NCBI RefSeq assembly: GCF_000422465.1
Contig: NZ_KE383842.1
Location: 765,845 to 829,844 of the forward strand
DNA length: 64,000 bases
Reading direction: 5' to 3'
Origin: Paenibacillus harenae DSM 16969
Lineage (GTDB): Bacteria; Bacillota; Bacilli; Paenibacillales; Paenibacillaceae
Part shown: positions 7,941 through 16,347 of the stretch, one piece after another
How positions within the stretch are numbered: position 1 is the first letter of the stretch
Layout: every line of letters starts with the position of its first letter
Notes under the pieces: generated by a model
Told to the model about the DNA's origin: nothing
Databases searched by the model: none
The model's input: the letters and a program-made list of their open reading frames with translations, nothing else
Translations under genes and position numbers: made by a program

Positions 7941-9263
7941 ATGGCAAGACCCGTTATCGCTATCGTCGGGCGTCCGAATGTGGGAAAGTCCACAATATTT
8001 AATAGAGTCATCGGAGACCGCCTTGCAATTGTTGAGGATAAACCGGGTGTCACGCGCGATCGGTTGTATGGCACCGGAGAGTGGAATGGCAAGCCGTTCA
8101 GCATCATTGATACCGGCGGTATTGAGATTGACGGCGAAGATGAAATAATGAAATCGGTCCGGATGCAGGCCGAGTTGGCTATTGAAGAAGCGGATGCTAT
8201 TATTTTTATGGTGGATGCCAAGAGCGGCTTGACGCTTGCGGACGATGAGGTCGCACAAATGCTGTTTCGGTCGCGCAAGCCGGTGATCGTGGCAGTCAAT
8301 AAAGTCGATAATTTGAATCGGATGGATGAAGTATACGAGTTTTATGGACTCGGCTTTGGCGAACCGATCGCGATTTCCGGATCGCATGGCCTTGGCATCG
8401 GCGATCTGCTCGATGCCGTCGTCGAACGTCTGCCCGACTTGACGGATGACGGCTATGACGAGGACGTTATTCGCGTCGCTCTGATCGGGCGACCGAATGT
8501 CGGGAAGTCCTCGCTCGTTAACGCGCTGCTGGGTGAGGACCGCGTAATCGTCAGCAACGTCGCGGGAACGACCCGCGATGCGATCGACACTCCGTTCGAA
8601 CGGGATGGCCAGCGTTATGTGTTGATTGATACGGCAGGTATGCGCAAACGCGGCAAGGTATATGAATCAACGGAAAAGTACAGCGTCATGCGGGCGATGA
8701 AGGCAATCGAGCGCGCGGATGTCGTGCTGGTGCTTATTAATGGAGAAGAAGGCATCATCGAGCAGGACAAGCATATTGCGGGTTATGCGCATGAAGCCGG
8801 CAAAGCCTCGGTCTTCGTCGTGAACAAATGGGATGTGGTCGAGAAGGACGAGAAGACGATGCAGCAGTTTACGCAAAATATTCGCGATCATTTCTTATTT
8901 ATGTCTTATGCGCCGATCGTTTATCTGTCCGCCCTGACGAAACAGCGCTTACAAAAGCTGCTGCCTGTCGTTAATCATGTATCCGAGCAGCACGCGATGC
9001 GTATCCAAACTCATCTGCTTAACGACGTCGTTTCCGATGCCGTAGCGATCAATCCGCCTCCTTCCGATAAAGGAAAACGGCTGCGAATCAACTACGTTAC
9101 GCAGGTGGCGACCAAACCGCCGACGATCGTTGTTTTCGTGAATGATCCGGAGATCATGCATTTCTCCTATGAGCGTTATTTGGAAAATAAAATTCGCGCA
9201 GCATTCGATTTTGAAGGAACGCCAATACGAATATTCTCACGTCGCAAGTCCGAGGAAGATTAG
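7941..9263 (+). CDS. der: Ribosome biogenesis GTPase Der (EngA/YphC)
   Basis: Essential double-GTPase needed for 50S subunit maturation. The 440-aa protein has two full G domains: G1 motifs GRPNVGKS at about residues 10-17 and again at 183-190, each followed by a DTAG/DTGG G3 and an NKVD/NKWD G4 motif, then the C-terminal KH-like domain ending in [20 protein letters not shown]. Shine-Dalgarno GAAGGAGTGG precedes the ATG. It is followed within 13 nt by plsY. Confidence 0.98.
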   Translation: MARPVIAIVGRPNVGKSTIFNRVIGDRLAIVEDKPGVTRDRLYGTGEWNGKPFSIIDTGGIEIDGEDEIMKSVRMQAELAIEEADAIIFMVDAKSGLTLADDEVAQMLFRSRKPVIVAVNKVDNLNRMDEVYEFYGLGFGEPIAISGSHGLGIGDLLDAVVERLPDLTDDGYDEDVIRVALIGRPNVGKSSLVNALLGEDRVIVSNVAGTTRDAIDTPFERDGQRYVLIDTAGMRKRGKVYESTEKYSVMRAMKAIERADVVLVLINGEEGIIEQDKHIAGYAHEAGKASVFVVNKWDVVEKDEKTMQQFTQNIRDHFLFMSYAPIVYLSALTKQRLQKLLPVVNHVSEQHAMRIQTHLLNDVVSDAVAINPPPSDKGKRLRINYVTQVATKPPTIVVFVNDPEIMHFSYERYLENKIRAAFDFEGTPIRIFSRRKSEED

Positions 9264-9275
9264 GGGAGAGTCAAC

Positions 9276-9875
9276 TTGTTATATGGAGCACTAGCGGTTG
9301 TTATCAGCTATTTATTAGGATCTGTTTCGTTTAGCATCGTCATTGCCAAATGGGTGAAAGGAATCGATATCCGTCAGCACGGAAGCGGAAACGCGGGAGC
9401 GACGAACACGCTGAGGGTGCTCGGCAAAGGGCCGGGCATTCTTGTGTTTCTGCTCGATATCGCCAAGGGCGTCGCCGCCGTTTGGATCGGGCATGGCCTC
9501 GGCGAGAACGATTGGGTTCCCGTGCTGTGCGGACTTGCCGCGATAGCAGGGCATAACTGGCCGGTATGGTTCCGCTTTAAAGGAGGCAAAGGCATTGCCA
9601 CAACCGTAGGCGTCATTGCGACGCTTGCCTTTATTCCGGCATTATGCGCCGGGATCGTGGCGATTGCGGTCATTGCTTTAACTAGATATGTTTCGTTGGG
9701 TTCATTATTGTTTGCGGCTTTGACACCGGTATTCATTTCCATCTTTTATTTTACCGTGCCGCTGCTGTGCGTAAGTCTTCTTATTTGTCTATTCGCATTT
9801 GTGCGTCATAGAACGAATATTGTTAAGCTGCTGCAGGGAACGGAAAATAAGCTGGGCGCGAAGAAGGGGACGTGA
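9276..9875 (+). CDS. plsY: Glycerol-3-phosphate acyltransferase PlsY
   Basis: Transfers acyl from acyl-phosphate to glycerol-3-phosphate, the first step of phospholipid synthesis. The 199-aa integral membrane protein contains the three PlsY loop motifs: SGNAGATNTLR, the PVWFRFKGGKGIATTVG block, and the RHRTNIVKLLQGTENK C-terminus. The start is TTG at 9276, five nt after GGGGAGAG; no ATG or GTG fits. The downstream gpsA makes its substrate, and the two are probably co-transcribed. Confidence 0.96.
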   Translation: MLYGALAVVISYLLGSVSFSIVIAKWVKGIDIRQHGSGNAGATNTLRVLGKGPGILVFLLDIAKGVAAVWIGHGLGENDWVPVLCGLAAIAGHNWPVWFRFKGGKGIATTVGVIATLAFIPALCAGIVAIAVIALTRYVSLGSLLFAALTPVFISIFYFTVPLLCVSLLICLFAFVRHRTNIVKLLQGTENKLGAKKGT

Positions 9876-9882
9876 GCTTTGG

Positions 9883-10908
9883 ATGACAGGCCAGAATAGG
9901 AAACGCGCTGCGGTACTGGTAGCGGGCAGTTGGGGAACCGCTCTTGCCTCGGTACTAGCTTGCAACGGTTATGAGGTTATGTTATGGACCCGGAACGCGG
10001 AGCAGGCGAGCGGGATAAGAGACACGGGGGAGAACAGCAGGTTTCTGCCCGGCGTGAAGCTTCCCGAACTTATTTATGCGACAACGGATATGCAAGAAGC
10101 GTTGGATGGGGCGGAACTCGCCTTATTCGTAGCGCCTTCCGGCGCGATGCGGGAGGTTGCCAGTCAGGCGGCTCCTTATTTGGCTTCCGGCACGTTAATC
10201 GTGCACGCCACCAAAGGCTTCGAGACGGACACGTTGAAACGGATGACGACGGTTTTGGCCGAGGAGCTGGGCGGGAGCATGGACGAGCTTGTCGTACTGT
10301 CCGGTCCCAGTCATGCGGAGGAAGTCATTCGCAAGCAGCCGACGACCGTTGTCGTAGCCTCTGCGAATTTACAGGCTGCGGAACAGGCGCAGGATGCGCT
10401 GATGAACAATCATTTCCGCGTGTACACAAACCCCGACGTCGTTGGGGTCGAGGTTGCCGGAGCGATCAAGAACATCATTGCGCTGGGCGCCGGCTTATCG
10501 GACGGACTGAAGTTCGGCGATAACGCCAAGGCGGCCTTGCTGACCCGCGGCTTGGCGGAGATCGGCAGACTGGGCACGGCTATGGGAGCCAATCCGCTTA
10601 CGTTCGCGGGTCTGGCAGGCGTAGGCGATCTCGTCGTTACCTGTACCAGCCAGCATAGCCGGAATTGGCGCGCAGGCTACATGCTGGCGGACGGAACGCC
10701 GCTAGACGAAGTGCTAAGCCGCATGGGAATGGTCGTGGAAGGCGTCAGAACGACAAGGGCCGCGCATGATCTGGCGAAACAGTTCGAGGTCGAAATGCCT
10801 ATCACAGCCCAGCTTTATGAAGTGCTGTTCGCGAACAAAGCGCCGCGCACTGCCGTAGAACATTTGATGGGCCGGCTGCGTACCCATGAAATAGAAGAGC
10901 TCGAATAG
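9883..10908 (+). CDS. gpsA: Glycerol-3-phosphate dehydrogenase (NAD(P)+)
   Basis: Reduces dihydroxyacetone phosphate to sn-glycerol-3-phosphate for lipid synthesis. From the ATG at 9883 the protein is 341 aa. The Rossmann turn reads VAGSWGTA where most family members have GAGSWGTA, so the first glycine is valine. Catalytic and substrate segments are normal (GPSHAEEV, VEVAGAIKNIIALGAG, GVGDLVVTC). The Shine-Dalgarno AAGGGGA sits about 12 nt upstream, a little far. An upstream in-frame ATG at 9799 lies inside plsY and has no ribosome-binding site. Confidence 0.95.
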   Translation: MTGQNRKRAAVLVAGSWGTALASVLACNGYEVMLWTRNAEQASGIRDTGENSRFLPGVKLPELIYATTDMQEALDGAELALFVAPSGAMREVASQAAPYLASGTLIVHATKGFETDTLKRMTTVLAEELGGSMDELVVLSGPSHAEEVIRKQPTTVVVASANLQAAEQAQDALMNNHFRVYTNPDVVGVEVAGAIKNIIALGAGLSDGLKFGDNAKAALLTRGLAEIGRLGTAMGANPLTFAGLAGVGDLVVTCTSQHSRNWRAGYMLADGTPLDEVLSRMGMVVEGVRTTRAAHDLAKQFEVEMPITAQLYEVLFANKAPRTAVEHLMGRLRTHEIEELE

Positions 10909-10988
10909 TCCAAGTGCCTACACCATTCTTATACCCGCCTCATATGATGCAAGGAGCCTTAATCGAGAGCTTCCTGGAGGTGTGGGGT

Positions 10989-11264
10989 ATGTCGAAAGAT
11001 CTTTCCAAAGACGTGCTTAATGCGATAAACAAAAAAACCGGCAAAGGCATAAGCGAGAATTCGGTCAAGAAGATCGCCAGCGGAGTGACGGCTTCAACGA
11101 TGCAGGATGAAGCGGAGCTGCGCAAACTGATCAAGCAGGTATCGGCGATGGCTAAAGTGAAGGTTACCGACTCTACGGTGAACGAGATCGTCAAAGCCGT
11201 CAAAGCGACCGGCATGAACGTGTCTAACATGGAATCGTTAATGAAAATGATGATGAAGAAATAA
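10989..11264 (+). CDS. Stage VI sporulation protein F-type protein
   Basis: A 91-aa protein from the ATG at 10989, preceded by CTGGAGG. It starts MSKDLSKDVLNAINKKTGKGISENSVKKIA and ends SNMESLMKMMMKK, a pattern I associate with the SpoVIF (YjcC-like) spore proteins of Paenibacillus. It is soluble, helical and lysine-rich. In B. subtilis SpoVIF acts in late coat assembly. Assignment rests on recalled family resemblance, not on a catalytic motif. Confidence 0.7.
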   Translation: MSKDLSKDVLNAINKKTGKGISENSVKKIASGVTASTMQDEAELRKLIKQVSAMAKVKVTDSTVNEIVKAVKATGMNVSNMESLMKMMMKK

Positions 11265-11273
11265 ATGGGTCAG

Positions 11274-11342
11274 GCAAAAGCGGGAGAACGTTGCGGATTT
11301 GGAATCCGGCAACGGGATCTGTCGGCTTTTGTCCTTTTTTTT
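11274..11342 (+). terminator. Intrinsic terminator with a two-part stem
   Basis: An outer stem GGCAAAAGC / GCTTTTGTCC encloses an inner stem CGTTGC-GGATT / AATCC-GCAACG and is followed by nine or more T. The next promoter overlaps its 3' arm. Confidence 0.75.
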
Positions 11343-11357
11343 TCTCGATGGTATAAT
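11329..11357 (+). promoter_or_regulatory. SigA-type promoter upstream of the DUF2768 gene
   Basis: TTGTCC (11329-11334), 17-bp spacer, TATAAT (11352-11357) with TGG directly upstream (extended -10). Confidence 0.6.
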
Positions 11358-11401
11358 GGGCTAGAACTTATTATGCAGCAGATTAGGAGAATGTAAATCG
11401 A

Positions 11402-11581
11402 ATGGACGCAATGACAAAAATGTGGGTCTCGCTGTTTGGGATCGGGATGATGGCGATCGCGGCTCTGCTTATCACATTTGCCCGCCGAAAGACGAAGGGC
11501 TTCGTGAAATTCGGCCTTTCGCTTGTTGCCTTCCTGGTCCTCATTATCGGTTTTATATGCGGATTGTTATCCATCATTTAA
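11402..11581 (+). CDS. YphE-like DUF2768 membrane protein (59 aa)
   Basis: ATG at 11402, preceded by a TTAGGAGAA Shine-Dalgarno. The product has two transmembrane helices (about residues 8-26 and 37-58) joined by a basic loop ARRKTKGFVKFG, the layout of B. subtilis YphE (DUF2768), which lies at the same position after gpsA. I know of no function. It has its own promoter just upstream. Confidence 0.7.
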   Translation: MDAMTKMWVSLFGIGMMAIAALLITFARRKTKGFVKFGLSLVAFLVLIIGFICGLLSII

Positions 11582-11638
11582 CAGGATGAAGTACATACAA
11601 GGCTGAATGGTCAAAGCGAAAGGGAGATTTGAATCGAG

Positions 11639-11935
11639 ATGATCGTATTAAAGGGAAAAACGAAAACAGCCGTCGTCGAAGCCGAGGCGGGAATGACCTT
11701 GCTGGACCTGGCGCTGAAGCATGACGTCGATTGGAGCTTCTCGTGCGCCCGCGGCACCTGCGCCCGCTGCCGCTGCATCGTGACGGAGGGAGCGGACCAG
11801 CTTGAAGGCATTACCGACGAGGAGTGGGACCGTCTGGAGCCGGAGGAATTTGAAGAGGGATACCGGCTGGGCTGCCAAGCCGTCGTCAAATCGGCAGATG
11901 CTCAAATTACAGCCGCCAACAAAACGTATTTTTAA
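11639..11935 (+). CDS. [2Fe-2S] ferredoxin
   Basis: A 98-aa plant/adrenodoxin-type ferredoxin, soluble and strongly acidic. Cluster ligands are C36, C41 and C44 (CARGTCARC) with the fourth at C79 (LGCQAV). An extra cysteine at 46 is probably not a ligand. It carries electrons for an unidentified partner. It is the first of a three-gene group that ends in a second, different [2Fe-2S] protein. B. subtilis has no such genes at this point between yphE and yphF. Confidence 0.88.
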   Translation: MIVLKGKTKTAVVEAEAGMTLLDLALKHDVDWSFSCARGTCARCRCIVTEGADQLEGITDEEWDRLEPEEFEEGYRLGCQAVVKSADAQITAANKTYF

Positions 11936-12099
11936 ACGAAACGAAGGAATAGCAAAGAGACCCGTAAATAAGCTTAACGATCACCGCGAAACGAGCTTTA
12001 TCGCCAAACGAGGGCACAGAACCAAGCTGGCCCCGGTCGCAGCTAACAAGAATGTGCGAGGCATCAGCCGTTTACGCTTGGATAAAGGAAGTGCCGGCG

Positions 12100-12705
12100 A
12101 TGACCGAAACGAAACTCATCTATGATGCGTTGGCCGCCATTATACGCGCCACGAAGCCCGACATTTCGAGCTGGATCGTCGGAGGCAGCGCAGGTTTAAT
12201 GCTTCGCGGGCTCCCCCTGACTGCGGAGCCTCGCGATTTGGATATTTATTGTGACGAGGAGGATGTTTTTCCCGTCTATGAAGCGCTGAAGCAATACGCA
12301 GTTGACGTGCCGGCACTGAGCATAACCGGCATGTATCGATCGACGCTATGCCATTTCCGTATCGAAGGCGTATGGGTTGAAGTAGTCGGCGGCTTTCAAG
12401 TGGCTGCAGCAGGCTGCCGTTATGTGACGGCGGTGAGAGAGCTGTTGATCCCGTTCGGGGATGTGATCCCTCTTGAGGATTCACCAGACGCCGTGGCTGT
12501 CGTGCCTCTCGCGCATGAGCTTTGGTTCAACCTGCTTCGGGAAAGAGCGGATCGCGTGGAGCTGATCGCGGAGGCATTCGCCGCTGATCCGGACCGCCAT
12601 GAAGGGGCGCTGCAAGCGATTGAAGCCGGAAATTCGTTTACCTGCGACGCAAAGAGCGTCATTCGCCGCATATTAACAAGGGGAAAGGCCGGTGGCGACG
12701 TATGA
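12100..12705 (+). CDS. Nucleotidyltransferase-like protein
   Basis: From the ATG at 12100 (AAAGGAAG eight nt upstream) the product is 201 aa. Residues 28-32 (GGSAG) and 45-49 (RDLDI) form the G-S/G...DxD signature of the MNT-type nucleotidyltransferase fold, and a third acidic candidate lies in GVWVEVVGGF. I cannot name a substrate. Its last four bases overlap the start of the next ferredoxin gene, so the two are co-translated. The pairing with ferredoxins is unexplained. Confidence 0.6.
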   Translation: MTETKLIYDALAAIIRATKPDISSWIVGGSAGLMLRGLPLTAEPRDLDIYCDEEDVFPVYEALKQYAVDVPALSITGMYRSTLCHFRIEGVWVEVVGGFQVAAAGCRYVTAVRELLIPFGDVIPLEDSPDAVAVVPLAHELWFNLLRERADRVELIAEAFAADPDRHEGALQAIEAGNSFTCDAKSVIRRILTRGKAGGDV

Positions 12706-13046
12706 ATGACGAGGTTACGTTCTGGCCGTCCGGCCGAAGCGTTAAGGTAAAACCTGGAACAACGCTATTGGACGCTGCCAGGAGAGCCGGAGTGCCGATT
12801 GCAACGCGCTGCGGCGGGAAAGCGGCCTGCTTCATGTGCAAGGTCGCTGTGCGGCCGGAAAGCATGCTGCAGCCGATCGCCGATATCGAGCGAAGAAAGC
12901 TGGCCGGCTTGGATGAAAACCATATCCGGCTGGCCTGCCAAGCGAAAGCGGCAGGGAAAGTGGTGGTGGACGTTCCGCTTGATCCGCTTCGCGCTGCGGT
13001 TGCGCGGCAGCTGGCCAAGCAAGCCGAGGAAGATGATTTATGGTGA
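12702..13046 (+). CDS. [2Fe-2S] ferredoxin-like protein
   Basis: A 114-aa protein with ligand pattern C37-x5-C43-x2-C46 and C79, again the plant/adrenodoxin fold but with spacing unlike the first ferredoxin of this group. The C-terminal tail (DPLRAAVARQLAKQAEEDDLW) is a charged amphipathic helix. ATGA overlap with the upstream nucleotidyltransferase-like gene shows coupling. Partner unknown. Confidence 0.82.
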   Translation: MNDEVTFWPSGRSVKVKPGTTLLDAARRAGVPIATRCGGKAACFMCKVAVRPESMLQPIADIERRKLAGLDENHIRLACQAKAAGKVVVDVPLDPLRAAVARQLAKQAEEDDLW

Positions 13047-13106
13047 CCGGAAGCTTGAAAGAAGAGTATATCCGTGACAGTTAAGTTATGCAGGAGGTTG
13101 TATCCT

Positions 13107-13862
13107 ATGTTTCAGTTTTACAAAGCTATGCGGCGTCGCCGTTCGATTTATCCGGCGGCGCTCATTGCCGTGCTCGCCATGATGACGGTCTCTCTGACGG
13201 GATGCTTGTATCCGAAGGATCAATTGAGGCAAAATCAAGTCGCTCCCAAGGAAGCGGTGCGCAGCGTACAGGCAGCCATCGACCAGTTTAAAAGCGATAC
13301 AGGGATGCTGCCTATTCAGAACAGCTCGGCCGAGACGCCGTTATATGAAAAATTCAAGGTTGATTTTTCCAAGCTAATGCGCACAGGCTATTTAAGCGCT
13401 ATCCCCACCGCAGCTTTCGAGAATGGCGGAAACTATTATTTTCTCGTCATTGACGAAGAATCAGAGCCTCGGATTAAGCTGCTTGACATCGTCACTTTTC
13501 AGCAAATAAACGATATTCAAAGCCGGGTTACCACTTTTATTCAAAGCGGCGGCGTGCTTCCGACGGGCCAACAAATGTATCCCGGCTTTTATCAAATCGA
13601 TTATGAGAAGCTGAATAAACCGGAGCCGGCGATCCGAAGCGTATTTTCCGGTCAAACCATCCAGGCGTTAGTGGATGAGAACGGCGTCGTCTATACGGAT
13701 TACGGGCTTGATCTTATGCCATTCATTCAGAAAAGCGGAAAAACGGACTTTAATGCGCAGCTGGATCTGCGGACGCTGCTTGTCGACGGCTCTGATTTCG
13801 TCCCCGTAAAAGCGCCGGCCTACCGGTGGGTTAACGGGGAACCGCAAGCGGTTCAGCCGTAA
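13107..13862 (+). CDS. Lipoprotein YphF-like
   Basis: From the ATG at 13107 (CAGGAGG eight or so nt upstream) the product is 251 aa with a four-arginine N-terminus, a hydrophobic core and a lipobox L30-T-G-C33, so it is exported and lipid-anchored. The rest is a soluble domain with no motif I can name. Position just before spoIVA and the lipoprotein signal match B. subtilis YphF, which has no known role. Confidence 0.75.
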   Translation: MFQFYKAMRRRRSIYPAALIAVLAMMTVSLTGCLYPKDQLRQNQVAPKEAVRSVQAAIDQFKSDTGMLPIQNSSAETPLYEKFKVDFSKLMRTGYLSAIPTAAFENGGNYYFLVIDEESEPRIKLLDIVTFQQINDIQSRVTTFIQSGGVLPTGQQMYPGFYQIDYEKLNKPEPAIRSVFSGQTIQALVDENGVVYTDYGLDLMPFIQKSGKTDFNAQLDLRTLLVDGSDFVPVKAPAYRWVNGEPQAVQP

Positions 13863-13885
13863 TTATGACTTATCTTACCCTTCTT

Positions 13886-13925
13886 AAAACGCTTTGCGGC
13901 ATACTCGCCGCGGTGCGTTTTTTTT
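13886..13925 (+). terminator. Intrinsic terminator after the yphF-like gene
   Basis: AAAACGC pairs with GCGTTTT, with an inner GCGGC/GCCGC stem, followed by eight T. Confidence 0.88.
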
Positions 13926-14022
13926 CGCTTCCCGCGTCATAGTTTTCTGTTTCCGGTCATATAACTCAATCTTGGAAGGGAAGTTCGCACGCGGTGAAAA
14001 AAAAGATTTCGAGAAGGAATCG

Positions 14023-14050
14023 TCATAATCGGAAACCTTGGACATAAGAT
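14023..14050 (+). promoter_or_regulatory. Possible SigE-type promoter of spoIVA
   Basis: TCATAAT (14023-14029), 13-nt spacer, CATAAGAT (14043-14050) resembles the mother-cell sigma-E pattern. In B. subtilis spoIVA is sigma-E controlled. The match is imperfect. The rest of 13926-14149 holds no gene I can see. Confidence 0.3.
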
Positions 14051-14149
14051 GTTACTAGTCCAAAAAGCATGTACGAGTTGCGTCGCTGGCCTGCCCTATT
14101 GACCGGTGGATGGCGGCGAACCGGAAATTCAATTGGGAGGGGATATTCA

Positions 14150-15628
14150 GTGGAGAAAGTGGACATTTTCAAGGACATAGCCGAACGTACCGGCGGGGAT
14201 ATTTACCTCGGGGTAGTAGGGGCGGTCCGGACGGGCAAATCAACGTTTATAAAACGGTTTATGGAGACGGTCGTGCTTCCGAACATCGCGAACGAATCAG
14301 ACCGCGCAAGAGCCGTGGACGAACTCCCTCAAAGCGCCGCAGGCAAGACGATTATGACAACCGAGCCCAAATTTGTTCCTAATCAAGCGGTACAGCTTAA
14401 GGTTACCGATGGACTTGAGGTAAACGTAAGACTGGTCGATTGCGTCGGATATGCGGTAGAAGGCGCTAAAGGCTATGAGGACGAGAACGGTCCGCGCATG
14501 ATTACGACACCATGGTTCGATGAGCCGATTCCTTTCCAGGAAGCGGCGGAGATTGGAACGCGTAAAGTGATCCAGGAGCATTCAACATTAGGGGTCGTCG
14601 TGACGACAGACGGAACGATCGCCGAAATTCCGCGCAGCTCATACGTGGTCGCAGAGGAACGCGTCATCAATGAGCTCAAAGAGGTCGGCAAGCCGTTCGT
14701 GCTCGTCATTAACTCGACTAAGCCGAAGAGCGAGGAAGCGCAGCAGCTTCGCAGCGAGCTGCAAGCGAAATACGATATACCGGTTATGACGTTAAGCGCC
14801 GCATCGATGGGTGAGGAAGAAGTCATTTCCGTCCTCCGCGAGGTGCTCTATGAGTTCCCGGTTCATGAAGTGAATGTGAATCTGCCTAGCTGGGTCATGG
14901 TGCTGAACGACAACCATTGGCTGAGAAGCAATTATGAGAGTTCCGTTAGAGACACGGTCAAGGACATTCGCAGACTGCGCGACGTTGACCGCGTCGTTAC
15001 CCAATTTATGGAGTATGATTTCATCGCGCGGGCAGGCTTGAGCGGGATGAATATGGGGCAAGGCGTGGCTGAAATCGATTTATACGCGCCGGATGAGCTG
15101 TATGACCGCATTCTGATGGAGGTCGTCGGCGTCGAGATTCGAGGCAAGGATCATTTACTGCAGCTGATGCAGGATTTCTCGCATGCCAAACGGGAGTACG
15201 ACCGGTTCGCAGAAGCGCTTGAAATGGTCAAAACGACCGGCTACGGCATTGCGGCGCCGACACTCGCGGAGATGGCTCTCGACGAGCCGGAGCTGATCCG
15301 TCAAGGTTCGCGCTTCGGCGTAAGGCTGAAAGCAACGGCACCGTCCATCCATATGATCCGCGTCGACGTGGAATCGGAATTTGCTCCGATTATCGGCACG
15401 GAGAAGCAAAGCGAAGAGCTCGTCAGATACTTAATGCAAGATTTCGAGAACGATCCTATCAAAATTTGGGAATCTGATATTTTCGGCCGTTCCCTGCATT
15501 CGATCGTAAGAGAAGGCATTCAAGGCAAGATTGCCATGATGCCGGATAACGCCCGCTACAAGCTGCAGGAGACGTTGGGACGCATCATTAACGAGGGCTC
15601 GGGCGGCCTGATTGCGATTATTTTATAA
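14150..15628 (+). CDS. spoIVA: Stage IV sporulation protein A, spore-coat ATPase
   Basis: Polymerises in an ATP-dependent way on the forespore surface to form the basement layer of the coat. From GTG at 14150 (GGGAGGGGA seven nt upstream) the protein is 492 aa, the same length as in B. subtilis, and near-identical over long stretches. Walker A is GAVRTGKS (residues 24-31, K30 being the residue known to matter), and the C-terminus ends EGSGGLIAIIL. The longer frame opening at 14069 has no homology before EKVDIF. Confidence 0.98.
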   Translation: MEKVDIFKDIAERTGGDIYLGVVGAVRTGKSTFIKRFMETVVLPNIANESDRARAVDELPQSAAGKTIMTTEPKFVPNQAVQLKVTDGLEVNVRLVDCVGYAVEGAKGYEDENGPRMITTPWFDEPIPFQEAAEIGTRKVIQEHSTLGVVVTTDGTIAEIPRSSYVVAEERVINELKEVGKPFVLVINSTKPKSEEAQQLRSELQAKYDIPVMTLSAASMGEEEVISVLREVLYEFPVHEVNVNLPSWVMVLNDNHWLRSNYESSVRDTVKDIRRLRDVDRVVTQFMEYDFIARAGLSGMNMGQGVAEIDLYAPDELYDRILMEVVGVEIRGKDHLLQLMQDFSHAKREYDRFAEALEMVKTTGYGIAAPTLAEMALDEPELIRQGSRFGVRLKATAPSIHMIRVDVESEFAPIIGTEKQSEELVRYLMQDFENDPIKIWESDIFGRSLHSIVREGIQGKIAMMPDNARYKLQETLGRIINEGSGGLIAIIL

Positions 15629-15655
15629 CAGGGATTGGCCGTTATACGGATAAAG

Positions 15656-15690
15656 CCGCTTCGATTGGCGAAGCGGTTTTATTTGTTTTG
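15656..15690 (+). terminator. Intrinsic terminator after spoIVA
   Basis: CCGCTTCG (15656-15663), loop ATTGG, CGAAGCGG (15669-15676), then a T-rich tract. Confidence 0.85.
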
Positions 15691-15759
15691 CCGGAAATGC
15701 AGGATAACACTTGAAATTGCGTATTAGCTGTATTACTATAGTTTTGTTCGGTCAAAAGG

Positions 15760-15765
15760 TATAAT
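15760..15765 (+). promoter_or_regulatory. Candidate -10 element for hbs
   Basis: TATAAT at 15760-15765 with no convincing -35 at normal spacing. It lies upstream of the tandem repeat, which would place both repeat copies in the hbs 5' untranslated region. Confidence 0.35.
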
Positions 15766-15840
15766 TTTGAAGATTTCAGTTAATAAGAGGGATATGATGA
15801 GACTTCATGGGCCTTTACGCCTATCCTTTCGAGATTAGTT

Positions 15841-15912
15841 ATGCTTACGAAGTAAGTTTTGCTGCGCAAAACTAGGTCCATGCTTACGAAGTAAGTTTTG
15901 CTGCGCAAAACT
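15841..15912 (+). repeat. Tandem 33-bp repeat, each unit with two hairpins, in the hbs leader
   Basis: Two identical 33-bp copies at 15841-15873 and 15880-15912 are separated by 6 bp. Each copy contains CTTAC-GAA-GTAAG and, directly after, AGTTTTGC-TGC-GCAAAACT, so the leader can form four short perfect stems in series. The second copy ends 3 nt before the AAGGAGGTG ribosome-binding site of hbs. No open reading frame uses it. Confidence 0.9.
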
Positions 15913-15929
15913 TTTAAGGAGGTGAAACA

Positions 15930-16205
15930 ATGAACAAAACAGATCTGATTGCTAAAGTAGCTGAATTGACTGATCTATCGAAGAAAGATGCAACGAAAGC
16001 GGTTGATGCCGTTTTTGACGCTATTTCCGATGCGCTGCAAAGCGGAGATAAAGTGCAATTGGTTGGATTTGGTAACTTCGAGGTTCGCGAGCGTCAAGCC
16101 CGTAAAGGCCGCAACCCGCAAACAGGCGAAGAAATCGAAATCGCGGCTAGCAAGACTCCTGCCTTCAAACCAGGAAAATCACTTAAGGACCTCGTTTCCA
16201 ATTAA
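15930..16205 (+). CDS. hbs: DNA-binding protein HU (HBsu)
   Basis: The nucleoid-associated histone-like protein. At 91 aa it has the full HU fold: [20 protein letters not shown] helices, the [21 protein letters not shown] beta-arm that wraps DNA, and the [12 protein letters not shown]-terminus. Position after spoIVA and before mtrB is as in B. subtilis (without mtrA here). AAGGAGGTG precedes the ATG. The leader carries a tandem repeat. Confidence 0.98.
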   Translation: MNKTDLIAKVAELTDLSKKDATKAVDAVFDAISDALQSGDKVQLVGFGNFEVRERQARKGRNPQTGEEIEIAASKTPAFKPGKSLKDLVSN

Positions 16206-16221
16206 GTATACGAATACGAAT

Positions 16222-16255
16222 AACGCTCGGACGGATTTCCGTTCGGGCGTTTTTA
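16222..16255 (+). terminator. Intrinsic terminator after hbs
   Basis: AACGC-CGGACGG pairs with CCGTTCG-GCGTT across an ATTT loop, followed by TTTTTA. Confidence 0.85.
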
Positions 16256-16277
16256 TATCAAACGGAGCCGGAAGAGA

Positions 16278-16306
16278 TTGCGCAATTGTCCGTGTTCCAC
16301 TATAAT
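16278..16306 (+). promoter_or_regulatory. SigA-type promoter of mtrB
   Basis: TTGCGC (16278-16283), 17-bp spacer, TATAAT (16301-16306), about 40 bp before the mtrB ATG. Confidence 0.65.
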
Positions 16307-16347
16307 TCACATGGATAGCATGGCAAAGCGGATGCGGAGGGATAACG

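Noticed and set aside
13107-13862. Start of the lipoprotein at 13074
   Set aside because: That frame opening precedes the CAGGAGG ribosome-binding site; the lipoprotein signal is complete from 13107.
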